Source: Fimenecus sp045631075 (GTDB lineage Bacteria > Bacillota > Clostridia > Oscillospirales > Acutalibacteraceae). Taken from it: a stretch of DNA of 28,845 nt. Position 1 is the first letter of the stretch, and each line of letters begins with the position of its first letter. The stretch is taken from assembly GCA_045631075.1 (NCBI GenBank), contig JAZQUC010000039.1, positions 1 to 28,845 on the forward strand. Direction: 5' to 3'. Below the pieces are notes generated by a model. It saw only the letters and a program-made list of their open reading frames with translations. It did not search any database and had not been told where the DNA came from. Positions 6,420 through 13,866 of this stretch are shown piece by piece. A program made the position numbers and the translations under genes.

Positions 6420-7999
6420 TATTTTTGTCCCTTATAAAAATAAATATTTGAGCTGTCACCTGCTGAATAAACACCCGTTGTGCCCTTTGCAACTGCAAGA
6501 ATCGTACTTTCATAGGTCAAAGGCAAAACAACAGCATTTTTAAGAAGATAACTTTCACAGTAAACTGCTTTTTCCTTTGTTGAACTCATACTTAAATCAT
6601 CAATAATTCTGTCAAATTCTTCCGACGAATAGCCTGACACATTGTTTTCGTTACCTGTTTTGAACATTGAAAGGAAATTCACAGATTTATCCGAATCAAC
6701 TGTAAGATTATATATTGCTATATCAAAATCACCGTTTCTGATTTTTGATGCATATTCATCCTGCTCTGCTACAGTTATTGTGCCGTTAAGCTCAACACCG
6801 ATATTTGTCTGCCAATTACTGATAATTGACTTTGCGATTTCTTCATATTCAGTTGTACAAAGAATATTAATTGTAAGGTTATCAATCTTCAACTCATCAA
6901 AAGCAGAAATCATATTTTTTCTTGCTTTTTCAGTATTATATGAAAGGCTTTCCACCTTGTCACCTGATAAATTATAATATGACGGAACAAGATTTTTCAC
7001 AGAATTTTCCATAATAGCAGTCTTATGGATACTTGAAACAAGACCTGTGCGAAGCTTAACATTCTGCAAATTTTCTTTTTTCATATTGAAAATAAGTGAT
7101 GTTGTAATGTTTTCAAGATTTTTCTTCTGCACCTTTCTGCCAAGCTCGTCAATGGCTTCTTCAGAAGTGAAAAATCCTAAATCATATGTTTTATCGTCAA
7201 CTTTTTTGGCAATATCAATTTCATTTGAATTCACATAAAGTCTTACGGATGTTGGCAACGCCTTGTAGTCACCTGTATATTCACTAACCTGTGAAAATCT
7301 TACGGATTCACCGTCTTTGATATCAGAAAGATAAAAACCGCCGTTTGAAATAATGTATTCTTCGTCAAGACCGTATCTTCCCTTTGTAAGATTGAAAAAT
7401 TCTTCGTCACAAGGGAATGACACAGGCTGTGTAAGTGCATACAAAAAGTCTGACTTTTTCTTTTCAAGAGTGATTTCAAGTGTGTATTCGTCAAGGGCAC
7501 GAACACCCAATTCGTCAGCCTTTGCCTTACCGTTATGCACTTTTGTGGCATTTTTGATGATACTCAAAAGTGAAAAGTCAGGTGAATTTGTTTCAGGCAT
7601 AACTGCTCTTTTAATTCCAAACACGAAATCACTTGCAGTTACTTTTCCGTCGATTGTTTTTTCAATCTCATCAAGATAATCCTGAACTTCATCAGAAATA
7701 TAATATTTCATATCATTTTTAAGATAAAATGTATATGTAAGACCGTCGGCAGAAACATTGTAATCCTTAACGGCACATTTCTGCACTTCACCGTTTTCGT
7801 CAAGCTTAAAAAGACCGTCAAACACATTGACAGCTACTATTTTTTCACCCGTACTGCTTACAACCTGTGGGTCAAAATATCGTGGCATTTCATCAACAGC
7901 ACAAGCAAGATATGTTTCATCCTCACCCTTGTCACACCCTGCAAAACAGGTGACAAGAAGCACGGAAGCTATAAAAATACTGATAATTTTCTTAAACAT
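6419..7999 (-). CDS. Extracytoplasmic solute-binding lipoprotein (family 5, OppA-like)
   Basis: 526 residues from ATG 7999. A short lipoprotein signal peptide ends in FAGC (Cys22). The mature part matches the family 5 (peptide/nickel/oligosaccharide) binding proteins: DEMPRYFDPQVVSSTGEK near the start, an early VFDGLFKLDENG, and YTFYLKNDMKYY. The ligand is most often an oligopeptide. No permease or ATPase gene lies in this window, so it is an orphan binding protein. An in-frame ATG at 8011 exists, but the promoter -10 at 8017-8022 would place the transcript start at or inside that codon. The ATG at 7999 has GGTG six bases upstream and fits better. It is the first gene of the operon with the VanZ-like and DUF1015 genes. 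Confidence 0.85.
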   Translation of the reverse strand: MFKKIISIFIASVLLVTCFAGCDKGEDETYLACAVDEMPRYFDPQVVSSTGEKIVAVNVFDGLFKLDENGEVQKCAVKDYNVSADGLTYTFYLKNDMKYYISDEVQDYLDEIEKTIDGKVTASDFVFGIKRAVMPETNSPDFSLLSIIKNATKVHNGKAKADELGVRALDEYTLEITLEKKKSDFLYALTQPVSFPCDEEFFNLTKGRYGLDEEYIISNGGFYLSDIKDGESVRFSQVSEYTGDYKALPTSVRLYVNSNEIDIAKKVDDKTYDLGFFTSEEAIDELGRKVQKKNLENITTSLIFNMKKENLQNVKLRTGLVSSIHKTAIMENSVKNLVPSYYNLSGDKVESLSYNTEKARKNMISAFDELKIDNLTINILCTTEYEEIAKSIISNWQTNIGVELNGTITVAEQDEYASKIRNGDFDIAIYNLTVDSDKSVNFLSMFKTGNENNVSGYSSEEFDRIIDDLSMSSTKEKAVYCESYLLKNAVVLPLTYESTILAVAKGTTGVYSAGDSSNIYFYKGQK

Positions 8000-8016
8000 T
8001 TTATTCACCATTTATT

Positions 8017-8045
8017 ATTATAGCAAAGAAAGTATAAATTGGCTA
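8017..8045 (-). promoter_or_regulatory. Promoter of the solute-binding protein operon
   Basis: Perfect TATAAT (8022-8017) with a weak TAGCCA at -35 (8045-8040), spacer 17. The predicted start is near 8010, leaving an untranslated leader of only about 11 bases before ATG 7999. Confidence 0.6.
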
Positions 8046-8154
8046 TAATTTAACAAAAAAATTTTTGCAGGTCAGGTAAAATTTCTTCGAGTCAAATATT
8101 TGTCTTAATATAAATTGGAGTTTAGCGATGACATTGATTTGGTGATGTACTCTT

Positions 8155-8296
8155 GTAGGGGACGATGAGTCTCACCTGCCGGTTCGGTCGGTGCTTCTGC
8201 TTCGCAGAGGTGTCCACCGGACACCCGCACCCCCGGCGTCCCGTTGTTGGTTTTTCTGCACACTTATTTCGGGTTGCCGTGGTCGTCAGCCCCTAC
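8155..8296. repeat. Composite REP-like element, 142 bases
   Basis: Bounded by GTAGGGGACGATGAG on the left and, inverted, GGTCGTCAGCCCCTAC on the right. The interior (8168-8231) is about 55/64 identical to 22397-22460 inside a different element and holds the hairpin arm TGCTTCGCA. The right end (8270-8296) is nearly identical to the REP sequence embedded in the RAYT gene. It lies between divergent genes; the remaining 8046-8154 and 8297-8423 hold only AT-rich promoter-type DNA. Confidence 0.8.
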
Positions 8297-8423
8297 GAAA
8301 AACTCCCCGACAAATTATAATTTGAATATTCATATAAATATTTGCTTTTTATTTTAACAGTACTGAATGTGACAATATTCTTAATAAGCTTGGAATAGAA
8401 TAATGAAAAAGGAGGTTTTAAAA

Positions 8424-8774
8424 ATGAGTGTACAAACAGATTTTAAAGATGAAACTCTTTATTGTCATTTAGAAGGTGAAATTGACCATCATACTGCGCT
8501 TTCTATCCGTCTGCATACTGATGAAAAAATTGAAATATGCCGACCGAAGACTCTTGTTCTTGATTTTTCTGATGTAACCTTTATGGACAGCTCGGGAATA
8601 GGTCTTGTTATGGGAAGATACAAATTGCTGAACGAATTTGGTGGTGAACTTGAAGTAACCGGACTTTCTAATAATTCATATAAAGTTATGCGACTTGCAG
8701 GTCTTGACAGAATTGCAGTTATCAAAAAAGGAGGAAGTAAAAATGGTAATAAACGAAATGAAAATGACAGTTGA
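8424..8774 (+). CDS. spoIIAA: Anti-sigma-F factor antagonist SpoIIAA
   Basis: 116 residues, a single STAS domain. The signature FMDSSGIGLVMGRYK at about 53-67 contains the serine (Ser56, equivalent to B. subtilis Ser58) that SpoIIAB phosphorylates. Unphosphorylated SpoIIAA displaces sigma-F from SpoIIAB in the forespore, and SpoIIE phosphatase recharges it. The start is ATG 8424, not the upstream ATG 8403, because AGGAGG (8410-8415) lies between them at correct spacing. The last ten residues run over the start of spoIIAB (32-base overlap), giving a Lys/Asn-rich tail. First gene of a three-gene operon. I looked for a sigma-H promoter upstream; a GAAT-containing -10-like stretch is present near 8390, but no convincing -35. 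Confidence 0.95.
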   Translation: MSVQTDFKDETLYCHLEGEIDHHTALSIRLHTDEKIEICRPKTLVLDFSDVTFMDSSGIGLVMGRYKLLNEFGGELEVTGLSNNSYKVMRLAGLDRIAVIKKGGSKNGNKRNENDS

Positions 8775-9174
8775 CAGTCGTTCCGTAAACGAAGGCTTTT
8801 CAAGAACTGCTGTTGCTGTTTTTGCAGCACAGCTTGACCCTACTGTTGAAGAAATCAATGACATAAAAACCGCAGTAAGTGAAGCGGTCACAAACTGTAT
8901 TGTCCACGGATATAAAAATACTCTTGGTAAAATCTACATAACTGTAAGAATTCACGACAACGGAAAAGTAATTATTTCAATTCGTGACAAGGGTTGTGGA
9001 ATTCAGGATATAAGTAAAGCTCGTGAACCGCTTTTCACTACTCTCGGTGGTGACCGTGCAGGACTTGGCTTTTCCGTTATGGAAAGCTTTATGGACAAGC
9101 TATCAGTTCGTTCAAGAGTAGGCGTCGGCACAACAGTAACTTTATGTAAAATAATAAAAGGTCGTACCCGATGA
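8743..9174 (+). CDS. spoIIAB: Anti-sigma-F factor / serine kinase SpoIIAB
   Basis: 143 residues, a GHKL-fold kinase. The N box EAVTNCIVHGY (47-57), G1 box DKGCGI (82-87) and G2 box GLGF (107-110) bind Mg-ATP. SpoIIAB dimers hold sigma-F inactive and phosphorylate SpoIIAA. The start is ATG 8743 with AAGGAGG just upstream inside spoIIAA; a longer frame reaching 8695 has no such site. Length agrees with the B. subtilis protein (about 146). It overlaps spoIIAA by 32 bases and sigF by 4 bases (ATGA), so the three proteins should be made in balanced amounts, which matters for a partner-switching module. Confidence 0.96.
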   Translation: MVINEMKMTVDSRSVNEGFSRTAVAVFAAQLDPTVEEINDIKTAVSEAVTNCIVHGYKNTLGKIYITVRIHDNGKVIISIRDKGCGIQDISKAREPLFTTLGGDRAGLGFSVMESFMDKLSVRSRVGVGTTVTLCKIIKGRTR

Positions 9175-9821
9175 CACGCGACGAATTAATCCTTAATAAT
9201 CTTGGACTTGTTGGCAGTTGTGCCATGAGATTTATCGGCAAGGGTGTTGATTATGATGATTTATATTCAGCAGGTTGTATAGGTCTTATTAAAGCTGCTG
9301 ACGGATTTCGTGAGGAATTGGGATTTGCCTTTTCCACATATGCTGTGCCGTCAATTCTTGGTGAAATCAAGCGTATTTTCCGTGATGACGGTGCTGTAAA
9401 AATCAGTCGTAGTCTTAAAGAAAAGGCGCGTAACCTTGCAATAATCAAAGAACAATTTGAAAAAGAAAATGGTGTTCCACCTACTGTATCAGAACTTGCA
9501 AAAGCACTGAACACAACTCTTTCAGAAACTGCACAGTTACTTTGTGTTCTTCAGCCTGTAAAATCATTAACAGCAGAAGATGACGACGAAAAGCAGATTG
9601 ATATACCCACAGAAGATGAATACACTCCCATTGACAACAGACTTTCAATTCATCAGGTGCTTGATGTTTTACCATCAAAGGACAGACAACTTATTACATT
9701 AAGATTTTTTGACGGACTCACCCAAAGTAAAACCGCTGAAATACTTGGTGTTTCACAGGTTCAGGTTTCACGACGAGAAAAAATCATTCTAAATAATATG
9801 CGAAGCAAGCTTATAGGATGA
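9171..9821 (+). CDS. sigF: RNA polymerase sporulation sigma factor sigma-F (short N-terminus)
   Basis: 216 residues. Region 2 is clear: DYDDLYSAGCIGLIKA (27-42) and FSTYAVPSILGEIKR (54-68) match sigma-F, followed by IFRDDGAVKISRSLKE. Regions 3 and 4 follow, and the C-terminal helix-turn-helix LTQSKTAEILGVSQVQVSRR recognises -35 elements. It is the first forespore-specific sigma factor, released when SpoIIAA captures SpoIIAB. B. subtilis sigma-F has about 255 residues; here about 30 N-terminal residues before region 2.1 are absent. An in-frame stop at 9147-9149 shows there is no longer start. The ATG overlaps the spoIIAB stop (ATGA). Confidence 0.94.
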   Translation: MTRDELILNNLGLVGSCAMRFIGKGVDYDDLYSAGCIGLIKAADGFREELGFAFSTYAVPSILGEIKRIFRDDGAVKISRSLKEKARNLAIIKEQFEKENGVPPTVSELAKALNTTLSETAQLLCVLQPVKSLTAEDDDEKQIDIPTEDEYTPIDNRLSIHQVLDVLPSKDRQLITLRFFDGLTQSKTAEILGVSQVQVSRREKIILNNMRSKLIG

Positions 9822-9843
9822 AAAATTTGATATTTTCATAAAT

Positions 9844-9887
9844 ATATGGTAGAATGTGTTGATACAATTCCACCATATTTTATTTTT
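9844..9887 (+). terminator. Terminator-like hairpin after sigF
   Basis: ATATGGT (9844-9850) pairs with ACCATAT (9872-9878), continued inward by GAAT/ATTC, then TTTATTTTT. It separates the spoIIA operon from the next gene, whose ribosome binding site GGAGAAA starts directly after the T-tract. Partial read-through would couple them. Confidence 0.55.
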
Positions 9888-9898
9888 GGAGAAATAAT

Positions 9899-12067
9899 AT
9901 GAAAAAATCATTTTATCGAACAGGTATAAAAATACTTTCAGTTATATGCCTAATTTCAATATTGTTTACCTCTTGTGTACCTTATGCCAACAGAAAAGAA
10001 GATGCAAAAATTATTCCTGCAAACTTTTCAGGCGAGGAATACCACACATCCCATAAATCTTCATATACTACAGTATCAAAATCAGGTCTTATTGAATTGC
10101 TTTTTGACAAAGCAACGGCAACGGTAGCCATTCGTGATACAAATTCAGGTGCTTTATGGACAACTCTTCCTGACAAATCACTTTCAAAGAATATCACGAG
10201 TTATGCTGTTCAGATAACTCTTTCAAACGGTGGCAACAAAATTTACACGCTTAATTCACAGGACAATTCAGTTGCTTTTGGTAATTTCACATCAACTATT
10301 TCTGAAGACGGAATTTCTGTAAAATATTCAATGTCACTTGATAAAGAAACAGGTACAAAGGAATTAAAAAAGGTCAAAGAAAACGAAATCCGTGCTGACC
10401 TTACCGTTCTTTATACTTTGCGTGACGGTTCATTTTATGTGCAGGTAAATATGAATAGCATTGAACTTCCTGACGGTATCTTCCTTGAGGATATTACAAT
10501 TCTCAACAATTTTGGTGCATACGAAGAAAGCGGTGTTGACGATTATATTTTCATTCCTGACGGAAGTGGTGCTATCCTTAAAACAGGTGTCGAAGATAAT
10601 GACTTTTCACCGATTTCACTTTCAGTTTACGGTGACGATATTGCAACCTCAACCAACCTGAACAGCACTCAATGCTTAATCGGAACTTTTGGTATAAAAC
10701 GCTCTGACAGTGCATTCCTTTGTATCATTGAAAAGGGTGACTCCGTTGCAAAAATCAATGCTGACAGAAACAGTGAAACATCACTTAACAGCGTTAATTC
10801 AAGCTTTAAAATTACTGATATCTATTCTGAAAAAGCACTTGGCATACCATACAATAATGAAATCGTTCTTTGTTATCGATTCCTTTCCGGTAAATCGGCA
10901 ACATATTCAGGAATGGCAACTGCTTGTCGTGAAAATCTTATCCGCAATTCAGTTTTATCCACAAAATCAGTAGATGTAACAAAAGAAAATCTTCCTATGG
11001 TTGTTTCACTTCAGGGCGGATACATTGATGCAAACGATAAGTATTGTTCACTTTCCGATTACAAGCAAGCTCTTTCCCTTATATCTCTTTTGAAGGCAAA
11101 GGGCATCAACAATTTATATTTGCGTTATAACGGACTTTATAAGAATGCTAATAATGGTCATTCAGGTGATTTTGATTCCTTCAAACGCTCACTTGGTACA
11201 AATGCTCAGTTCAACGAATTATATACATACCTGAACAGTCAGAAATTTTCACTTTTTATTGATACTGACATTCTTGCAAGCAGTAATTTCTTATCAGGTG
11301 CATTAACCTTAAATAAAGAAGGTATTACAGATAAAACTGTATATTCATTCCCATACAGTACTGCTCCACAGAAATTTCTTAAAATGAACAACCTTGAAAA
11401 CACAGTTGAAAATATCCTTAGTGATTCGGAAAAAGTTTCTTTTGATGGTTATTGTCTTAACGACGCAGGAAGATATCTTTATTCTGATTATTCAAGCAAA
11501 TCATATTCAAGAGCTCTTTCACAATCAGAAATTTCATCACAGATTTCAGTATTATCAACATCAAAATTACTTATGGTTGATGTAGGTAATTTCTACACAT
11601 TAAAAAATGCTGATGTAGTTTCAAATATTCCTGTTTCAACTATGGCATATACTGAAAAAAATTCCTATGAAAGTATTCCTTTTGTTCAGATGCTTCTTCA
11701 TGGTATTGTTGAATACAGTACAGCAGGCACAAACACATTTGATGACAGCAAAACCGCCTTTCTTAAAGCAATTGAATACGGATGTCTTCCAAGTGCCGAT
11801 TGGTACTGTACTGCATTTGACAAATCCATCGACTCCAAATATTATTATGACAACAACATAAACGATATGGTGCTTTATTACACAAAGGCAAATAGTGCAC
11901 TATCTGAATTGCGTGATTCACGAATGACATCACACTCAAAAATTCAGGACGGAATATACTGTACAGAATACGACAACAGTATTAAGGTTTATGTAAACTA
12001 CACAAACGAAAGTGTAACGGTAAACGGTGTTATAATCAACTCTATGGATTGCATAACAATTTCATAA
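9899..12067 (+). CDS. Large lipoprotein, DUF5696-like
   Basis: 722 residues. The signal peptide ends in LFTSC (Cys26), so the protein should be a surface lipoprotein. Residues 55-330 look like a beta-rich domain (RDTNSGALWTTLPD is near its start). From about 365, VVSLQGGYIDANDKYC followed by YKQALSLISLLKAKGINNLYLRYN reads like a TIM-barrel, glycoside-hydrolase-like region, as in DUF5696 proteins of Clostridia. A short beta-type tail (about 690-722) closes it. No confirmed catalytic residues can be named. The family assignment is from memory of its typical start and barrel motif; activity on an extracellular polysaccharide is inference. It follows the spoIIA operon, but I see nothing that proves a sporulation role. 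GGAGAAA precedes the ATG. Confidence 0.7.
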   Translation: MKKSFYRTGIKILSVICLISILFTSCVPYANRKEDAKIIPANFSGEEYHTSHKSSYTTVSKSGLIELLFDKATATVAIRDTNSGALWTTLPDKSLSKNITSYAVQITLSNGGNKIYTLNSQDNSVAFGNFTSTISEDGISVKYSMSLDKETGTKELKKVKENEIRADLTVLYTLRDGSFYVQVNMNSIELPDGIFLEDITILNNFGAYEESGVDDYIFIPDGSGAILKTGVEDNDFSPISLSVYGDDIATSTNLNSTQCLIGTFGIKRSDSAFLCIIEKGDSVAKINADRNSETSLNSVNSSFKITDIYSEKALGIPYNNEIVLCYRFLSGKSATYSGMATACRENLIRNSVLSTKSVDVTKENLPMVVSLQGGYIDANDKYCSLSDYKQALSLISLLKAKGINNLYLRYNGLYKNANNGHSGDFDSFKRSLGTNAQFNELYTYLNSQKFSLFIDTDILASSNFLSGALTLNKEGITDKTVYSFPYSTAPQKFLKMNNLENTVENILSDSEKVSFDGYCLNDAGRYLYSDYSSKSYSRALSQSEISSQISVLSTSKLLMVDVGNFYTLKNADVVSNIPVSTMAYTEKNSYESIPFVQMLLHGIVEYSTAGTNTFDDSKTAFLKAIEYGCLPSADWYCTAFDKSIDSKYYYDNNINDMVLYYTKANSALSELRDSRMTSHSKIQDGIYCTEYDNSIKVYVNYTNESVTVNGVIINSMDCITIS

Positions 12068-12081
12068 AAGAATATAAAAAA

Positions 12082-12110
12082 GAGGTGTCATTTGACACCT
12101 CAATTTTTTT
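12082..12110. terminator. Bidirectional terminator between convergent genes
   Basis: GAGGTGTCA (12082-12090) pairs perfectly with TGACACCTC (12093-12101). T7 follows at 12104-12110 for the plus strand, and A-rich sequence before the stem gives a U-tract for the minus strand. Its T-tract reaches the stop codon of the pseudokinase gene. Confidence 0.9.
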
Positions 12111-13794
12111 ATCCAAACAAATCAAAGATATTATCGAAATTTATGCCTGGAATTGTATCATTATTGTCGTCACCAAAGCCCCAATCAAATCCATTGTCTT
12201 CAGGTGGTTCACCCCATACATAAATTTGAATTTCACTACCTTTTACAAGACTTGTGCCTGCTTCCGGCGAAATCTCTGCAACTGTGTTTGCAGTATAGCT
12301 TCCATCATTGGTCTTTTCGATAATCTTAACCACAAATCCTGCTTCTTCGAGCTGTGTTTTTGCTGTTTCGGCATTAGAATCAACAACCGACGGAACAACA
12401 ACATATTCAGGACCTTTACTGATTACAAATGTTATTTCTGTTCCCATTGCTACCTTTGTACCTGCTTTAATGCTTTGTGAAACAATGTAACCCTTTTCAA
12501 TTTTTGCATTGTACTCTGAAACTGATTTAATTGTAAATCTTTCATTCTGAACGGGATTCTGTGCTATAAGCTCAAAAGGTACATTCACAAAATCAGGAAC
12601 TTCAATCATTTCAACTTCATCGGTCGCATCTTCAACAGGTGGCTTTTCAGGAGCATTTATCACTCTGTCATAAATCATCCATCCTGCAAAAACGATTAAT
12701 CCTACACCGATAATAATTAAAAATGTTTTAAGGAGAGTCTGCCACGGTGAATCTTCGTCGTATGTAACCACAACAGGAGCATCCCTTCTGTCGTCACGGG
12801 AAGTATTCATTCCTGAATATGAGGAAACAACATTTGACGGTGTTGCAGAAAGTTCTTCACGAAGTGCTTCAATATCTTTTGTTCTTTCTTGTGGGTCAAT
12901 CTGAAGTCCGTTCATCAAGGCATTTATCACATACACAGGAATAATTTCAGCATACCTTGCAGGAATAATCAATTTATCGTTTGTAGAACGGGAAATTGCA
13001 TCCTGTGGAACACTGCCAACCAACGCTCTGTAAATAACTGCACAGAAAGCATATACATCAGACCACTCACCGCTTGTCAATGAATATCCATACTGCTCTA
13101 ACGGTGTATATCCGTCAAAAAGTTCAGGAGTAAGTCCGTTATGTTCAAATCTGACCTGGGAAATACAGAAGCCTGATAATCGGAGTTTACCATCACGACC
13201 AATCAACAATGTATCAGGACTGATACCGTAATGAACAATTCCCATATTATGAAGGTTGGAAAGCAATGATAAAACAGGCATAAATAATTGTTTTGCTTTT
13301 TCCCAATTAAGATAACCTGTCTTGCTTCGAAGAAGGAATTCACGCAATGTAAGACTTTCTATGTGTTCCGTTACGGCGTATGCGGTATTATTTTCTTCAA
13401 TAATATCAAGCACCGGAATAAGAGCAGAAAAGCCTCTGATTCTTGCAATATTTCGCCACATATCAAGGAAATCGTTAAGCAACGAAAAATAACTTTCCTG
13501 ATACGCTTCATCAACCATTACCGATATTTTGTTATGCTTTCTTTTAGCAATAGCTTCAGGGAAAAATTCTCTTAATACAACCGCTGATTTTTTGTCAACA
13601 TCATATGCCATATATGAAATTCCTTCACTGTTTGAAGAAATCACTTTCCCAACAATATATCTGCCGCCAATTGGTGTTTTCAGCGGTAAATATGGAAAAA
13701 TTTGCGGAGAATCAACATAGTATCCACAATTTGGACATTGTTTTTGACCGTTCAATTCACTCATACAACCCATACAAAGATTATCGCAGTTCAT
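12109..13794 (-). CDS. Zinc-ribbon / Ser-Thr pseudokinase / PASTA membrane protein
   Basis: 561 residues. An N-terminal zinc ribbon (CMGC at 7-10, CPNC at 20-23) is followed by a Ser/Thr kinase-like domain at about 45-310. A hydrophobic helix at 353-373 precedes two extracellular PASTA domains (about 396-461 and 463-528) and an Asp/Gly-rich tail. Key catalytic residues are missing. The VAIK lysine is Arg75 (VVLREFFPE), HRD is HYG at 188-190, and DFG is SGF at 207-209. It is therefore predicted to be a pseudokinase and not an active PASTA (PrkC/Stk1) kinase. PASTA domains bind muropeptides or cell wall, so a scaffold or sensor role at the envelope is plausible but unproven. AAAGGGG precedes the ATG; its own promoter is at 13826-13854. 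Confidence 0.85.
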   Translation of the reverse strand: MNCDNLCMGCMSELNGQKQCPNCGYYVDSPQIFPYLPLKTPIGGRYIVGKVISSNSEGISYMAYDVDKKSAVVLREFFPEAIAKRKHNKISVMVDEAYQESYFSLLNDFLDMWRNIARIRGFSALIPVLDIIEENNTAYAVTEHIESLTLREFLLRSKTGYLNWEKAKQLFMPVLSLLSNLHNMGIVHYGISPDTLLIGRDGKLRLSGFCISQVRFEHNGLTPELFDGYTPLEQYGYSLTSGEWSDVYAFCAVIYRALVGSVPQDAISRSTNDKLIIPARYAEIIPVYVINALMNGLQIDPQERTKDIEALREELSATPSNVVSSYSGMNTSRDDRRDAPVVVTYDEDSPWQTLLKTFLIIIGVGLIVFAGWMIYDRVINAPEKPPVEDATDEVEMIEVPDFVNVPFELIAQNPVQNERFTIKSVSEYNAKIEKGYIVSQSIKAGTKVAMGTEITFVISKGPEYVVVPSVVDSNAETAKTQLEEAGFVVKIIEKTNDGSYTANTVAEISPEAGTSLVKGSEIQIYVWGEPPEDNGFDWGFGDDNNDTIPGINFDNIFDLFG

Positions 13795-13825
13795 ATTATA
13801 TCCCCTTTCTTAAAATTCTGATAAT

Positions 13826-13854
13826 ATTATATACCTGCATAATGCAGATTTCAA
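13826..13854 (-). promoter_or_regulatory. Promoter of the pseudokinase gene
   Basis: TTGAAA (13854-13849), a 17-base spacer and TATAAT (13831-13826), located just after the stop codon of the upstream flavoprotein gene. A small inverted repeat CTGCAT/ATGCAG lies in the spacer. Confidence 0.82.
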
Positions 13855-13866
13855 ATGACAGTTTAG

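Noticed and set aside
6419..8011. Start of the solute-binding protein at ATG 8011
   Set aside because: The -10 box at 8017-8022 would place the transcript start within this codon; ATG 7999 has a GGTG site.
8155..8296. CRISPR array or tandem repeat
   Set aside because: Copies are single, far apart and palindromic, with no regular spacers.
8312..8423. Sigma-H promoter of the spoIIA operon
   Set aside because: A GAAT-containing -10-like motif is present near 8390, but I found no acceptable AGGA-type -35 at correct spacing.
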